64,000 nucleotides of DNA from Lichenicola sp964236105 (GTDB lineage: Bacteria > Pseudomonadota > Alphaproteobacteria > Acetobacterales > Acetobacteraceae): NCBI GenBank assembly GCA_964236105.1, contig CAXSBC010000008.1, positions 1-64,000 on the forward strand. The letters run 5' to 3'. The notes under the pieces were generated by a model that searched no databases, was not told the origin of the DNA, and saw nothing but the letters and a program-made list of their open reading frames with translations. The translations under genes and the position numbers were made by a program. Below, piece by piece: positions 45,003 to 53,972 of this stretch (the first letter of the stretch is position 1; each line of letters opens with the position of its first letter).

Positions 45003-47220
45003 ATGCGCCGCCTTCTTGTCCCGATCCTGTTCTGCGCCACGGCGCCAGCGGGGCTTGCCCACGCGGAGCCGGCCGGCACGCCCACGCCGCCCACGACTCC
45101 GCATGCCGACATCACCCATCCCGGGCCGGCAGGGCCGACCGCGCCACTGGCGGCGCCCGATCCGGCGGTGATCTTTGCGCCCTTCGAGGAGGGCAACCGG
45201 CCGAACGCGTATCGCTCGGGCAGCGGGCTGCCAGGGCCGGCCTACTGGCAGAATCGCGCTGACTACACCATCAAGGCGACGATCGAGACCGGTCCGCACG
45301 TGCTGCACGGCAGCGAGACGATCGCCTACACCAACAACAGCCCCGACCCGCTGGACGTGCTCTGGGTGCAGCTCGACCAGAACACCTACAAGGCCGGCGC
45401 CCGCTCGCATTTCGCGTCGCGCTATTTCGAGGGTCATGCCACCGACGGCGACGTGATCGAGAGCGTCGCCGTCGAGACGGACGGCGCAAGCATGCCCGTG
45501 TCGTTCCTGGTGTCCGACACGCGGATGCAGGTCAGGCTGCCGTCGGTGCTGGCGCCGCACGGCGGACACCTGAGGCTGCATGTCGCCTGGCATCACACCG
45601 TACCGGGGACCTGGGGCGGCCGCACGGCGGTGACGCCGACGAAGAACGGCGACATCTACGAGATGGGGCAGTGGTTCCCGCGCATGGCGGTCTATGACGA
45701 CCTGCGCGGCTGGGATACCGGCCCCTATCTGGGCCAGGAATTCTACCTGGAATACGGCGACATCGACTACAGCGTGACGGTGCCTTGGAACTTCCTGGTG
45801 CAGGGATCGGGCGCGCTGGTCAATGCGGGCGAGGTGCTGACCGCGACCGAACGCGCACGCCTGGCGCAGGCGGGTTCGAGCGAGCAGACGGTGATGATCC
45901 GGGCCCCCGGCGAGGTCACCGATCCCGCCACCCGCCCGGTGCGGAGCGGGACGCTCACCTGGCATTTCCGCATGCAGAACACCCGCGACGTCGCCTTCGC
46001 CGCGTCGGCCGCCTTCGCCTGGGATGCCGCCCGGCTCGATCTGCCGCCGATCAGGCCGGCACCCGGCCGGTTCTCCTGGCTGCCCTCCTGGCTGCCNNNN
46101 NNNNNNNNNNNNNNNNNNNNNNNNNNNNNNNNNNNNNNNNNNNNNNNNNNNNNNNNNNNNNNNNNNNNNNNNNNNNNNNNNNNNNNNNNNNNNNNNCTCC
46201 TGGCTGCCCTCCTGGCTGCCTGGGGCGGATGCGCCGGTTCCGCGGCTGGCGATGTCGATCTATCCGGTGGAGGCGGCGTCGAACTGGGCGCGCTCGACCG
46301 AATACGTCAAGCACGCGATCGAATACTTCTCCGGCAAGTGGTACCCGTTCCCGTGGCCGAACGCGGTCAACCTCGCCGGTCATGGCGCCAGCATGGAATA
46401 TCCGGCGATGGCCTTCGACGGGATCAGCGATTCCGGCCCGGAGCTGTTCTGGATCACCACCCACGAGCTGGGCCATGGCTGGTTCCCGATGATCGTCGGC
46501 ACCAACGAGCGGCGCTTCGCCTTCATGGACGAGGGCTTCAACACCTTCATCGACGTCTACGCCTCCGACCATTTCAACCATGGCGAATACGCGCCCAAGC
46601 GCGATGGCGAATACGCGCCGGGCGGCGGCAATCCGGTCGAGGAGATCATCCCCTGGCTGAAGGACCCGAAGGCCCCGGTGATGCTCAGCCCGTCGGATCT
46701 GGTGCTGGAGACCTACCGGCATCCGATCACCTACTTCAAGTCAGCGCTCGGGCTCGTGCTGCTGCGCGAGCAGATCCTGGGTCCCGACCGCTTCGATCCG
46801 GCGTTCCGGCGCTACATCGCCGCCTGGGCCTACAAGCACCCGACGCCGTACGACTTCTTCCGCTTCATGGACAGCGAGGCGGGCGAGGACCTGTCATGGT
46901 GGTGGCGCGGCTGGTACCAGCACAACTGGACGCTCGACATGGCCATCACCGGCGCCACCTATCCAGACCACGACCCGACCAAGGGGGTGACGGTCAGCCT
47001 GATCGACAAGGGCTGGCTGCTGATGCCGGCGACACTGGAGGCGAGGCTCGCCAACGGCAGCCGGATGCGCGTCACCGTGCCGGTCGAGGCCTGGATGAAA
47101 GGCGACCGCACCGACGTGACGCTGCCGACCCGCGACGCCGTGCGGTCGGTGCTGCTCGATCCGGACTCGCGGCTTCCCGACGGCGACCGCAGCGACAGCC
47201 GGCTCGATCTGACGCCCTAG
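45003..47220 (+). CDS. M1-family zinc metallopeptidase, gene interrupted by assembly gap
   Basis: A signal peptide (MRRLLVPILFCATAPAGLAH, A|EP) is followed by an M1 aminopeptidase N-terminal saddle domain (IKATIETGPHVLHGSETIAY, WGGRTAVTPTKNGDIYEMGQ). After the gap the peptidase domain reads HGASMEYPAMAFDG (in place of GAMEN), the zinc motif HELGH and, 18 residues on, MDEGFNTFID with the third ligand. The 100-N gap is flanked by identical 24-bp sequences. Collapsing them restores one frame of 697 residues, while keeping 100 bases breaks it. ATGs at 44994 and 45003 are both possible; the latter gives the better signal peptide. It is a periplasmic aminopeptidase-like enzyme; hflX follows 75 nt later. 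Confidence 0.88.
46097..46196. other. Assembly gap of 100 N between 24-bp direct repeats
   Basis: The gap is exactly 100 N, the usual placeholder. CTCCTGGCTGCC occurs twice in tandem on each side (46073-46096 and 46197-46220), so the contig ends overlap in a short tandem repeat. The gap is probably zero or a small multiple of 12 bp. Confidence 0.95.
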
Positions 47221-47295
47221 CCGATCGGTCAGCCTGCCGTGCCAGGCCGACGCGATCTTCCGGCAGGCCGGGCCGATCCGTGCTAGCTCCCTGCC

Positions 47296-48654
47296 ATGGA
47301 GACCAAACCACCCGTTCCGCTCGCCATCCTCATCGGCATCCAGACCCCGGAGGTCGATGACGTCGCGCACCTCGCCAACCTCGAGGAGCTCGGGCGCCTG
47401 GTCAGGACGCTTGGCTACGAAGTCGTCGGCACGCTGTCCCAGAAGCGCGAAGGCACCGGCAGCGGCGCTGTGCTCGGCAGCGGCAAGCTCGCCGAGCTCT
47501 CGGCGATCACCGGCGGCACCGGCATCATCGGATCGATGGCCGTGGCACCGAAATCCAAGGCGCGCGAGCGGTTCGAGGGTGCCGCGGACAGGAAGAGCGC
47601 CGACCGGGACGAGCCCGATCCGGAGGCGGCACGCAAGCCGGAGTTCGTGATCGTCGACCACGAGCTCTCCCCAAGCCAGATACGCAATCTGGAGCGCGCG
47701 ACGGGTGCGCAGGTGCTGGACCGTACCGGCGTGATCGTGGAGATCTTCCACCGCCATGCCAACAGCCGAGAGGCCAGGCTGCAGGTGGAGATGGCGCGCC
47801 TGAAATACGTGGCGCCGCGCCTGCGGGAATCCTCGGCCGGCGGCGGGCGGCAGCGCGGCCCGGGTGCGGGCGAGAGCGATCTCGATCTCGATCGCCGCAA
47901 GATCCGCGACCGGCTGGCGGAGCTCAAGGAGCAGCTGGAGGATGTGCAGCGCAACAACGACCAGCGCCGCTCGGCACGTCGCGATCAGCTGCGGGTGGCG
48001 CTGGTCGGCTATACCAACGCCGGCAAGTCGTCGCTCATGCGGGCGCTGACCGGCAGCGAGGTGCTGGTCGAGGACAAGCTGTTCGCGACGCTCGACACCA
48101 CCGTGCGCATCCTGCAGCCGGAAACCAGGCCGCGCGTGCTGGTGTCCGACACGGTCGGCTTCATCAAGCAGCTGCCGCACGACCTCGTCGCCTCGTTCCG
48201 CTCCACGCTGGCTGAGGCGCTCGAAGCGTCGCTGCTGCTGTTCGTCGTCGATGCGTCCGATCCGACCTACGAGGCGCAGCTCGAGGTGAGCCGGGGCGTG
48301 CTGCGGGAGATCGGCGCGGACATCGTCCCGTCCCGCCTGCTGCTCAACAAGACCGACCGCCTCGACGAGGCCACCCAGGCCGCCCTGCAGGCGAGGCACC
48401 CGGAGGCGATCCTGCTTTCCGCGCAGTCGGACACGGACGTGCGCCTGCTTCGCGACACGATCGAAGGCTTTTTCGAAGCCGCCATGGTGGAGGACCTGCT
48501 CGTGCTTCCCTATGCGAAGCAGGGGTTGATCGGCGAGGTATATGAGAGCGCGCGCGTGCTGTCGGAGGATTATGACGAGCGCGGCCGCCTCCTGCGGGTG
48601 CGTGGACTGCCCGGCGCCATCGCACGCCTGCAGAAGGCCCTGTCCACGTCCTGA
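47296..48654 (+). CDS. hflX: GTPase HflX (452 aa)
   Basis: The N-terminal HflX domain (about 35-200) contains VGTLSQKREGTGSGAVLGSG K, IVDHELSPSQIRNLERATGA, VLDRTGVIVEIFHRHANSRE and the basic coiled-coil helix. The G domain has Walker A GYTNAGKSSLMRALTG, a switch-I FATLDTTVR, DTVGFIKQLPHDLVASFRST for G3 and NKTDR for G4. HflX binds the 50S subunit and rescues stalled or heat-damaged ribosomes. In many proteobacteria it follows hfq; here it instead follows an M1 peptidase. Start ATG at 47296. The C-terminus is slightly longer than minimal homologues, within the usual range. Confidence 0.96.
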   Translation: METKPPVPLAILIGIQTPEVDDVAHLANLEELGRLVRTLGYEVVGTLSQKREGTGSGAVLGSGKLAELSAITGGTGIIGSMAVAPKSKARERFEGAADRKSADRDEPDPEAARKPEFVIVDHELSPSQIRNLERATGAQVLDRTGVIVEIFHRHANSREARLQVEMARLKYVAPRLRESSAGGGRQRGPGAGESDLDLDRRKIRDRLAELKEQLEDVQRNNDQRRSARRDQLRVALVGYTNAGKSSLMRALTGSEVLVEDKLFATLDTTVRILQPETRPRVLVSDTVGFIKQLPHDLVASFRSTLAEALEASLLLFVVDASDPTYEAQLEVSRGVLREIGADIVPSRLLLNKTDRLDEATQAALQARHPEAILLSAQSDTDVRLLRDTIEGFFEAAMVEDLLVLPYAKQGLIGEVYESARVLSEDYDERGRLLRVRGLPGAIARLQKALSTS

Positions 48655-48870
48655 GCCGGATCAGCGATCGGCGACGTTTGCGGACCGGGACGCTTCCGCA
48701 CGCTGCGCAATATCGGTGGAGGACGCACAAAACCCGCATTTGCTCATCCGGTCCCTCCAGAAGCGGAAGCGTCGATCAGGACCACCGGTCATGGACGTCA
48801 TCGCTTGCAGAACAACCATTGAACGCTTGACGGGATGGCGTGAGCGTGAATAGCTAATCTGTAAGTTGCA

Positions 48871-48887
48871 TAACTAGTCAATAGTTA
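48871..48887. promoter_or_regulatory. AT-rich operator-like dyad upstream of SDR pseudogene
   Basis: TAACTA-GTCAA-TAGTTA is a perfect 6-bp inverted repeat, 20 nt before the ATG at 48908. Outer bases GCTAA (48863-48867) and TTAGC (48885-48889) add a second dyad. It has the form of a dimeric-regulator binding site. Confidence 0.45.
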
Positions 48888-48907
48888 GCACCCGGTGAGG
48901 AACGTGG

Positions 48908-49698
48908 ATGAACCTTGGTCTCGACGGCAAGGTTGCCGTCATCACCGGCGGTAGTGTCGGTATCGGTCTGGCGATCGCCGAAGGCCTTGCCGTCGAAAAG
49001 GTCAATGTGGCCTTGGCGGCACATGGCCGCGAACGTGCGGAAGCAGAAGCCGCGCGCATCGCAAGCAGTCACGGTGTCACGGCGCATGCCGTCGCCTGCG
49101 ACGTAAGCACGATATCAGGAACGCAGGCTCTGATCGAGGCCGTGGAGCGGCTTATGGAGGGGCCGACCTTCTCATCAACGATGCCGGCACCGGAAGCAAC
49201 GAGACCATCATGGAGGCGCCAGACGCCAAATGGCTCTCCTACTGGGAGCTGCACGTCACGGCAGCCGTGCGCCTCGCACGCGGTCTCGTCCCCGGCATGC
49301 GCGGGCGCGGTGGCGGGGTGATCCTGCATCACGCGTCAGTCTGCGCGGTGCAGCCGCTCTGTTACGAGCCCGTCTACAACGTGACCAAAGCGACTCTCAT
49401 GATGTTCTCGAAGACACTGGCGATGGAGCTCATCGGCGATAATATCCGCGTGAACTGCATCAATCCTGGCCTCATTCTTACGCCCGACTGGATAAAGACG
49501 GCGAAACAGCTGACCGAGGCGACCGGTGGCGATTGGCAAGGTCATCTCGACGGCGTTGCGCGAGAGCATGCTCCAATCAGGCGGTTTGCAACGCCGGAGG
49601 AGCTGGCAAACACCTTTGTCTTTCTGTGCTCGGACCGTGCCAGCTATACCGTCGGATCCACATACTTCGTTGATGGCGGCATGTTGAAAACCCTTTGA
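48908..49698 (+). pseudogene. Short-chain dehydrogenase with one frameshift
   Basis: The first frame gives LDGKVAVITGGSVGIGLAIA (TGGxxGIG cofactor motif) up to IEAVERL. It then breaks, and G-A-D-L-L-I-N-D-A-G starts in the next frame, followed by GVILHHASVCAVQPLC, YEPVYNVTKATLMMFSKTLA (Y-x-x-x-K), MELIGDNIRVNCINPGLILT P and YTVGSTYFVDGGM. Inserting one G near 49150 (CGGCT to CGGGCT) gives E-R-A-Y-G-G-A-D-L-L and a full 263-residue SDR. The single indel makes this a prime candidate for a sequencing error rather than a dead gene. Confidence 0.82.
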
Positions 49699-49791
49699 CC
49701 CGAGTGCCGCTCCCGCTCTTGATGGCGCCTTGAGCAGGACCATCGCGGGATCAAGGGCAGGATCCGGTGCGAGAACGATGGAGAATTATGA

Positions 49792-50841
49792 ATGATTGAT
49801 CGGCCTCGTCGTCTCGCGCTGATGGCACTGACCCTTGTTCTGGGTGCTGCAACCGCCGCAACCGGAGCGCCGCTCGACGTGCCGGCGAAAATCCTGCCGC
49901 CGCCCACTGCGGATATCAGCCCGCAGATGCAGGCCATCATCGCCCGGCCCTACAATCCGAACTGGAACCTGCAATACACGACTGGCGCCGAGTGGCGGAC
50001 GTTTGCGGATAAGCAGGCGGCAGACACCGTCAAGACCATACCGGGGATGCTCGACCGGCTGCATGTGAAGATCGAGCCTTCGACGATCGCCGGGGTGAAG
50101 GTCTACGCGATTACTCCCGATGTCATCCCGCCGGAAAACCGGGACAAACTGCTGATCCACGTGCATGGCGGTTGCTACGTGCTGTTTCCTGGCGAGTCGG
50201 GAGCGACCGAGGGGATCATGATGGCCGGCTTTGGTCACTACAAGGTCGTGTCGGTCGATTATCGCATGCCGCCCGAAGCCTACTTTCCGTCCGCGGTGGA
50301 CGACCCGATGGCTGTCTACAAGGAGGTACTGAAGACGCACAGCCCGAAGGATGTGGCGTTCTTCGGCACATCTGCCGGGGGAGCGATCACGCTCGAGATG
50401 GTCCTGCGTGCCAAGCAGCTGGGTCTGCCGGCGCCTGGCGCCATCGCACCCGGCACGCCGATGTCTGATGCGACCAAGACGGGCGACAGCTTCGCCACCA
50501 ATACGATGGTCGACAACGTGCTGGTGTCGCGTGACGGCTTCTGCCACGCGGCGACGAAGACCTACGCGCAGGGTCATGATCTCGCAGATCCGCTGCTGTC
50601 ACCGGTCAATGGCGACATGCATGGCTTCCCGCCAGCGATCCTGACCACCGGAACACGCGACTTGCTGCTGAGCAACACGGTTCGCGTGCACCGCAAGCTG
50701 CTCCGGTCCGGGGTGCCCGCCATCCTCGAGGTCTTCGAAGGCGAGAGCCATGCGCAGTATCAGTTCGACGACACGGTGCCGGAGACCCGGGAGGCATTCA
50801 CCGAGATCGCAGCCTTCTTCCATCAGCATCTCGGTCATTGA
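49792..50841 (+). CDS. Secreted alpha/beta-hydrolase, HSL family (349 aa)
   Basis: A signal peptide (RLALMALTLVLGAATAATGA) precedes a hormone-sensitive-lipase-type (family IV) esterase: oxyanion motif HVHGGCYVLF, SVDYRMPPEAYFPSAVDDPM, nucleophile elbow FFGTSAGGAITLEM, acid in GTRDLLLSN and catalytic His in EGESHAQYQ. Start ATG at 49792, with GGAG just upstream. It lies 93 nt after the frameshifted SDR and could share its transcript. Likely a periplasmic short-chain ester hydrolase. Confidence 0.9.
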   Translation: MIDRPRRLALMALTLVLGAATAATGAPLDVPAKILPPPTADISPQMQAIIARPYNPNWNLQYTTGAEWRTFADKQAADTVKTIPGMLDRLHVKIEPSTIAGVKVYAITPDVIPPENRDKLLIHVHGGCYVLFPGESGATEGIMMAGFGHYKVVSVDYRMPPEAYFPSAVDDPMAVYKEVLKTHSPKDVAFFGTSAGGAITLEMVLRAKQLGLPAPGAIAPGTPMSDATKTGDSFATNTMVDNVLVSRDGFCHAATKTYAQGHDLADPLLSPVNGDMHGFPPAILTTGTRDLLLSNTVRVHRKLLRSGVPAILEVFEGESHAQYQFDDTVPETREAFTEIAAFFHQHLGH

Positions 50842-50994
50842 CCGACGCTAAGGCCGGGGGGAGGCATACCAGAAGCAGACCACGCATGGGCCGGACTGGC
50901 CGGCATCCCGGCGATGGAGGACGGCGATACTCGGCTGCCCATCGCCCTCCCGGTGGTTCGATGCCGTGACAGCGCCGACACCGGCGAGCCTGCT

Positions 50995-52218
50995 TCAAGC
51001 CGATACCAGTCGATCCTGCGAAAGGTAGTTTCTGGTATAGGGAACGGCCGAATGCGTTCTGCACAGCTGTATCTGAAAGTTCAGCTCGTTCTCCCTGCGG
51101 AACGCGAGCTCGCAGCCGGCGAGATAGAACTCGAACATGCGGCAGAACCGTTCATCGTAGAGGTCCTTGACGGCCGCGCGATTGGCGGCGAGCCGCTGTC
51201 GCCAATGGGCGATCGTGAACGCGTAATGCAGGCGCAGCACCTCGACATCCGTGGCGATCAGGCCTGATCGCTCTATGGCCGGCATCATCTCGCTGAGGGC
51301 TGGCGAATAGCCTCCGGGAAAGATGTACTTGGCGAGCCAGGCATTGGTCTCGGACGGGGGCCCGCTCTGGCCGATCGTGTGCAGCAGTGCCACGCCATCA
51401 TCCTTCAGGCAGCGGGCAACGGTGCGAAAGAACGTTCCATAGTGGTTGATGCCGACATGCTCGAACATTCCAACCGACACCACCCGATCATACCGCCTGG
51501 TCTCGCTGCGATAGTCACGCAGCTCGAACCGCACCTGGTCGGACAGACCTTCCGCCGCCGCCCGCTCACGTGCGAGCAGCAGTTGTTCCTGGGAAAGGGT
51601 GATGCCGGTGACGAAGGCGCCATGCTCGCGTGCCAGCGTGATCGCAAGACCGCCCCAGCCGCAACCGATGTCGAGCACTTCGAGATTCGGCCGGTCGAGC
51701 AACAGCTTTGCCGCAATATGACGCTTCTTCGCAGCTTGCGCCTCTTCGAGCGTCTCCTCGCCGGTCTCGAAATAGGCGCAAGAATATTGCTGATCTGCAT
51801 CAAGTATGAGCTTGTACAAGCCGGCATCGAGATCATAATGATGCGCGACGTTGCGGATGGCGCGGCGCGTCGGGTTGAACTGGCGCAGCGAGCGCAGCAG
51901 ATAGCGGGCCCGTGCGCGAATACGCAGAGCTGGATGCTGACCACCTCGCGACAGGTTCAGCACAAGAAGATCGAGCAGATCGTAGATGCTGCAGCCGACC
52001 GGTTCGAGGCTGCCATCCATGTAGGCTTCGCCGACGGCCAGCCCGGGATTGAGGAGCACGCCTCTCATCGCCTTGTCATTGCGGAATGCAAGGCCCGCGG
52101 TCGGAGTCGAACCGGAACCATAATGCTGCGTATTGCCGTCCGGCCAGATCACGACGAGTCTGCCCTCGTGAATGAGCCGTCTGAGCATGATATCGAGCGC
52201 TGTTCGCAACATTTGCAT
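50995..52218 (-). CDS. cfa: Cyclopropane-fatty-acyl-phospholipid synthase (407 aa)
   Basis: An N-terminal lipid-binding part (RRLIHEGRLVVIWPDGNTQH, VGEAYMDGSLE) leads to NVAHHYDLDAGLYKLILD and SCAYFETGEETLEEAQ, hallmarks of CFA synthases. The SAM-binding motif is LEVLDIGCGWGGLAITLA, followed by GITLSQEQLLLARERAAAEG, SVGMFEHVGINHYGTFF and YIFPGGYSPALSEMMPAIE. The enzyme adds a methylene bridge to unsaturated acyl chains of membrane lipids, a stationary-phase and acid-stress adaptation. It is monocistronic. A small dyad (AGCACG-TC-CGTGCT, 52255-52268) lies 37 nt upstream of the start and might be regulatory. Confidence 0.95.
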   Translation of the reverse strand: MQMLRTALDIMLRRLIHEGRLVVIWPDGNTQHYGSGSTPTAGLAFRNDKAMRGVLLNPGLAVGEAYMDGSLEPVGCSIYDLLDLLVLNLSRGGQHPALRIRARARYLLRSLRQFNPTRRAIRNVAHHYDLDAGLYKLILDADQQYSCAYFETGEETLEEAQAAKKRHIAAKLLLDRPNLEVLDIGCGWGGLAITLAREHGAFVTGITLSQEQLLLARERAAAEGLSDQVRFELRDYRSETRRYDRVVSVGMFEHVGINHYGTFFRTVARCLKDDGVALLHTIGQSGPPSETNAWLAKYIFPGGYSPALSEMMPAIERSGLIATDVEVLRLHYAFTIAHWRQRLAANRAAVKDLYDERFCRMFEFYLAGCELAFRRENELNFQIQLCRTHSAVPYTRNYLSQDRLVSA

Positions 52219-52697
52219 CGGTCTGTTACAATCCGCTGTCTGTCTGTGACGCCCAGCACGTCCGTGCTGCGCTACAGGACGATGAACCCCGTCGTGATGG
52301 CTGACAGTGCATGCCGAGGTCGGTCAGTCCCGCTCGTGCCTCAAGGAACGGCAGATCATCGGCATGACATGCGGGAAGATCGCAAGACACTGGAACAGGC
52401 TCCTCGACCCTGAGCAAACCGACGAGATCGCGGTGTCACGCTGAAGCAAGGATCCGAAGTCATCCCACCAGCGCCATTCGGGCCAGCGCGACGCGGACCG
52501 GGTATCGTGGGCATGGGCGTCCAGTCAAGCTGATCAGGGTCGGCCGTGGCGGTGGACGGTAGTGGCACCGGCACACCAGACCGACTTCCTCTCAACGCCG
52601 ACGCCAAGCAACGGTTTCTGAGACGGGCTCGACGTTTCTCCGCAATCGGCATGCGCGCGCGACCGGGATGGCTTGCGCAGGACAGCGCTGGTTCGCG
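52219..52697. other. Intergenic stretch, no gene recognised
   Basis: About 480 bases between cfa and gspF with only weak open frames. It includes the short dyad at 52255-52268. Nothing else is supported. Confidence 0.4.
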
Positions 52698-53924
52698 CTA
52701 CTGCGCCAGGTCGTTCAGGCTCAACATCGCCAGCAGCAGCGACGACACGATGCCGGCCACCGCGGCGCCCATGATGACCGTGATGACGGGAACCAGCAGG
52801 GCCACGAGACGCTCGACGCGGATGCGGACCTGTGCCTCGTGGATCTCGGCCGCACGCAGCGCCATCGGACCAAGCTGCGCGGTCTCCTCGCCCAGGCGGA
52901 GCAGGTGGATGGCGCGTGCCGGGAAGATGCCTGCCGCCTCCAGGGTCCGCGACAGGCCGGCACCTCCCTTGGCGCTCTCGATGGCACGGTCGATGGCGCC
53001 GAGGACGGCAAGATTGCCGATCACGTCACGGACGATGCTCATGGCGCCGATCAGCGGAACGCCGTTGCCGAGCAGCGTGCCGAGCGTGCGGGTGAAGCGT
53101 GCGGCGAGCACCTCGCGCATCAGCAGGCCGATGGTGGGCAGGCGCAACAGCGTCCGGTCGACGAACAGGCGGGCACGCTCCTGGCGCAGCGCCTGACGGA
53201 CGAGGATGCCGAGCAGGGCAAGGCCCAGGAGCAGGAACAGGCCGTCGCTGCTCAGGATGTCGCCCGCCGTGATCAGCATCTGCGTGGAGCGGGGCAGGGC
53301 GGCGCCGTTCTGCTCGAACAACGGCACGAACTGCGGCAACACGCGGGTCAGCAGCAGGACGATCGAACCGATCGCAGCCAGGGCGAGCATGGTCGGATAG
53401 ATCATCGCCGACTGCAGCGTGGTGACCAGCGCGCGCTCGCGCTCCATCAGGGTCGCCAGACGCTCCAGCGTCGAGGACAGGTCGCCGCCAGCCTCGGCTG
53501 CCCGCACCAGCCCCAGATACAGCCGGGGAAAGCTGTCGGGATAGCGGCCAAGGGCGGCATGCAGCGTCGAGCCGTCGCGAACGGCGGCGCGTATGCCGTC
53601 CAGCACGACGCGCACGCGCGGGCCAGGCGCGGTCTCCACCAGGAACCGCATCGCCCGGTCGAGATCCTGCCCGGCGCCGAGCATGACCGAGAGCTCGCGG
53701 GTCAGGTTGGTGACCTCCTGGCGCTTCAGGCCGCTGCGGCTGAGACGGCCGATCTCGAACCGCAGGCCCGCTTCCAGCAGACCGCCGCCGGACGGCTCGG
53801 CGCGCATCGGGATGTTGCCCTGACGGCGGATCCAGGCGACGGCGTCCGCCTCGGTCGCCGCCACCGTGGTGCCGCGAACGGTCTCGCCGGCGGGGCTGAT
53901 GGCGGTGAAGCGGAAGCTGGGCAT
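52698..53924 (-). CDS. gspF: Type II secretion inner-membrane protein GspF (408 aa)
   Basis: The N-terminus FRFTAISPAGETVRGTTVAA and AWIRRQGNIPMRAEP is typical of GspF/PilC. Two T2SSF domains follow, with LTRELSVMLGAGQDLDRAMR and SLVRAAEAGGDLSSTLERLA T-type repeats (GLVRAAEAGGDL here; RLGEETAQLGPMA in the second copy). Three hydrophobic segments are visible, including one near the C-terminus (VPVITVIMGAAVAGIVSSLL). GspF is the polytopic platform that couples the GspE ATPase to pseudopilus assembly. It is last in the minus-strand gspG-O-E-F operon, 48 nt after gspE. Confidence 0.94.
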   Translation of the reverse strand: MPSFRFTAISPAGETVRGTTVAATEADAVAWIRRQGNIPMRAEPSGGGLLEAGLRFEIGRLSRSGLKRQEVTNLTRELSVMLGAGQDLDRAMRFLVETAPGPRVRVVLDGIRAAVRDGSTLHAALGRYPDSFPRLYLGLVRAAEAGGDLSSTLERLATLMERERALVTTLQSAMIYPTMLALAAIGSIVLLLTRVLPQFVPLFEQNGAALPRSTQMLITAGDILSSDGLFLLLGLALLGILVRQALRQERARLFVDRTLLRLPTIGLLMREVLAARFTRTLGTLLGNGVPLIGAMSIVRDVIGNLAVLGAIDRAIESAKGGAGLSRTLEAAGIFPARAIHLLRLGEETAQLGPMALRAAEIHEAQVRIRVERLVALLVPVITVIMGAAVAGIVSSLLLAMLSLNDLAQ

Positions 53925-53972
53925 CAGTCGGCAGTGCCTGCGGTCCGCCCCATGGCCGGGGTCCCGCCCATG

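Noticed and set aside
45271..45489. Arginine-rich small frame on the minus strand resembling a basic DNA-binding peptide
   Set aside because: Pure antisense artefact of the M1 peptidase codons.
46894..48399. 501-codon open frame on the minus strand
   Set aside because: Antisense to the M1 peptidase end and hflX; no protein-like motif pattern.
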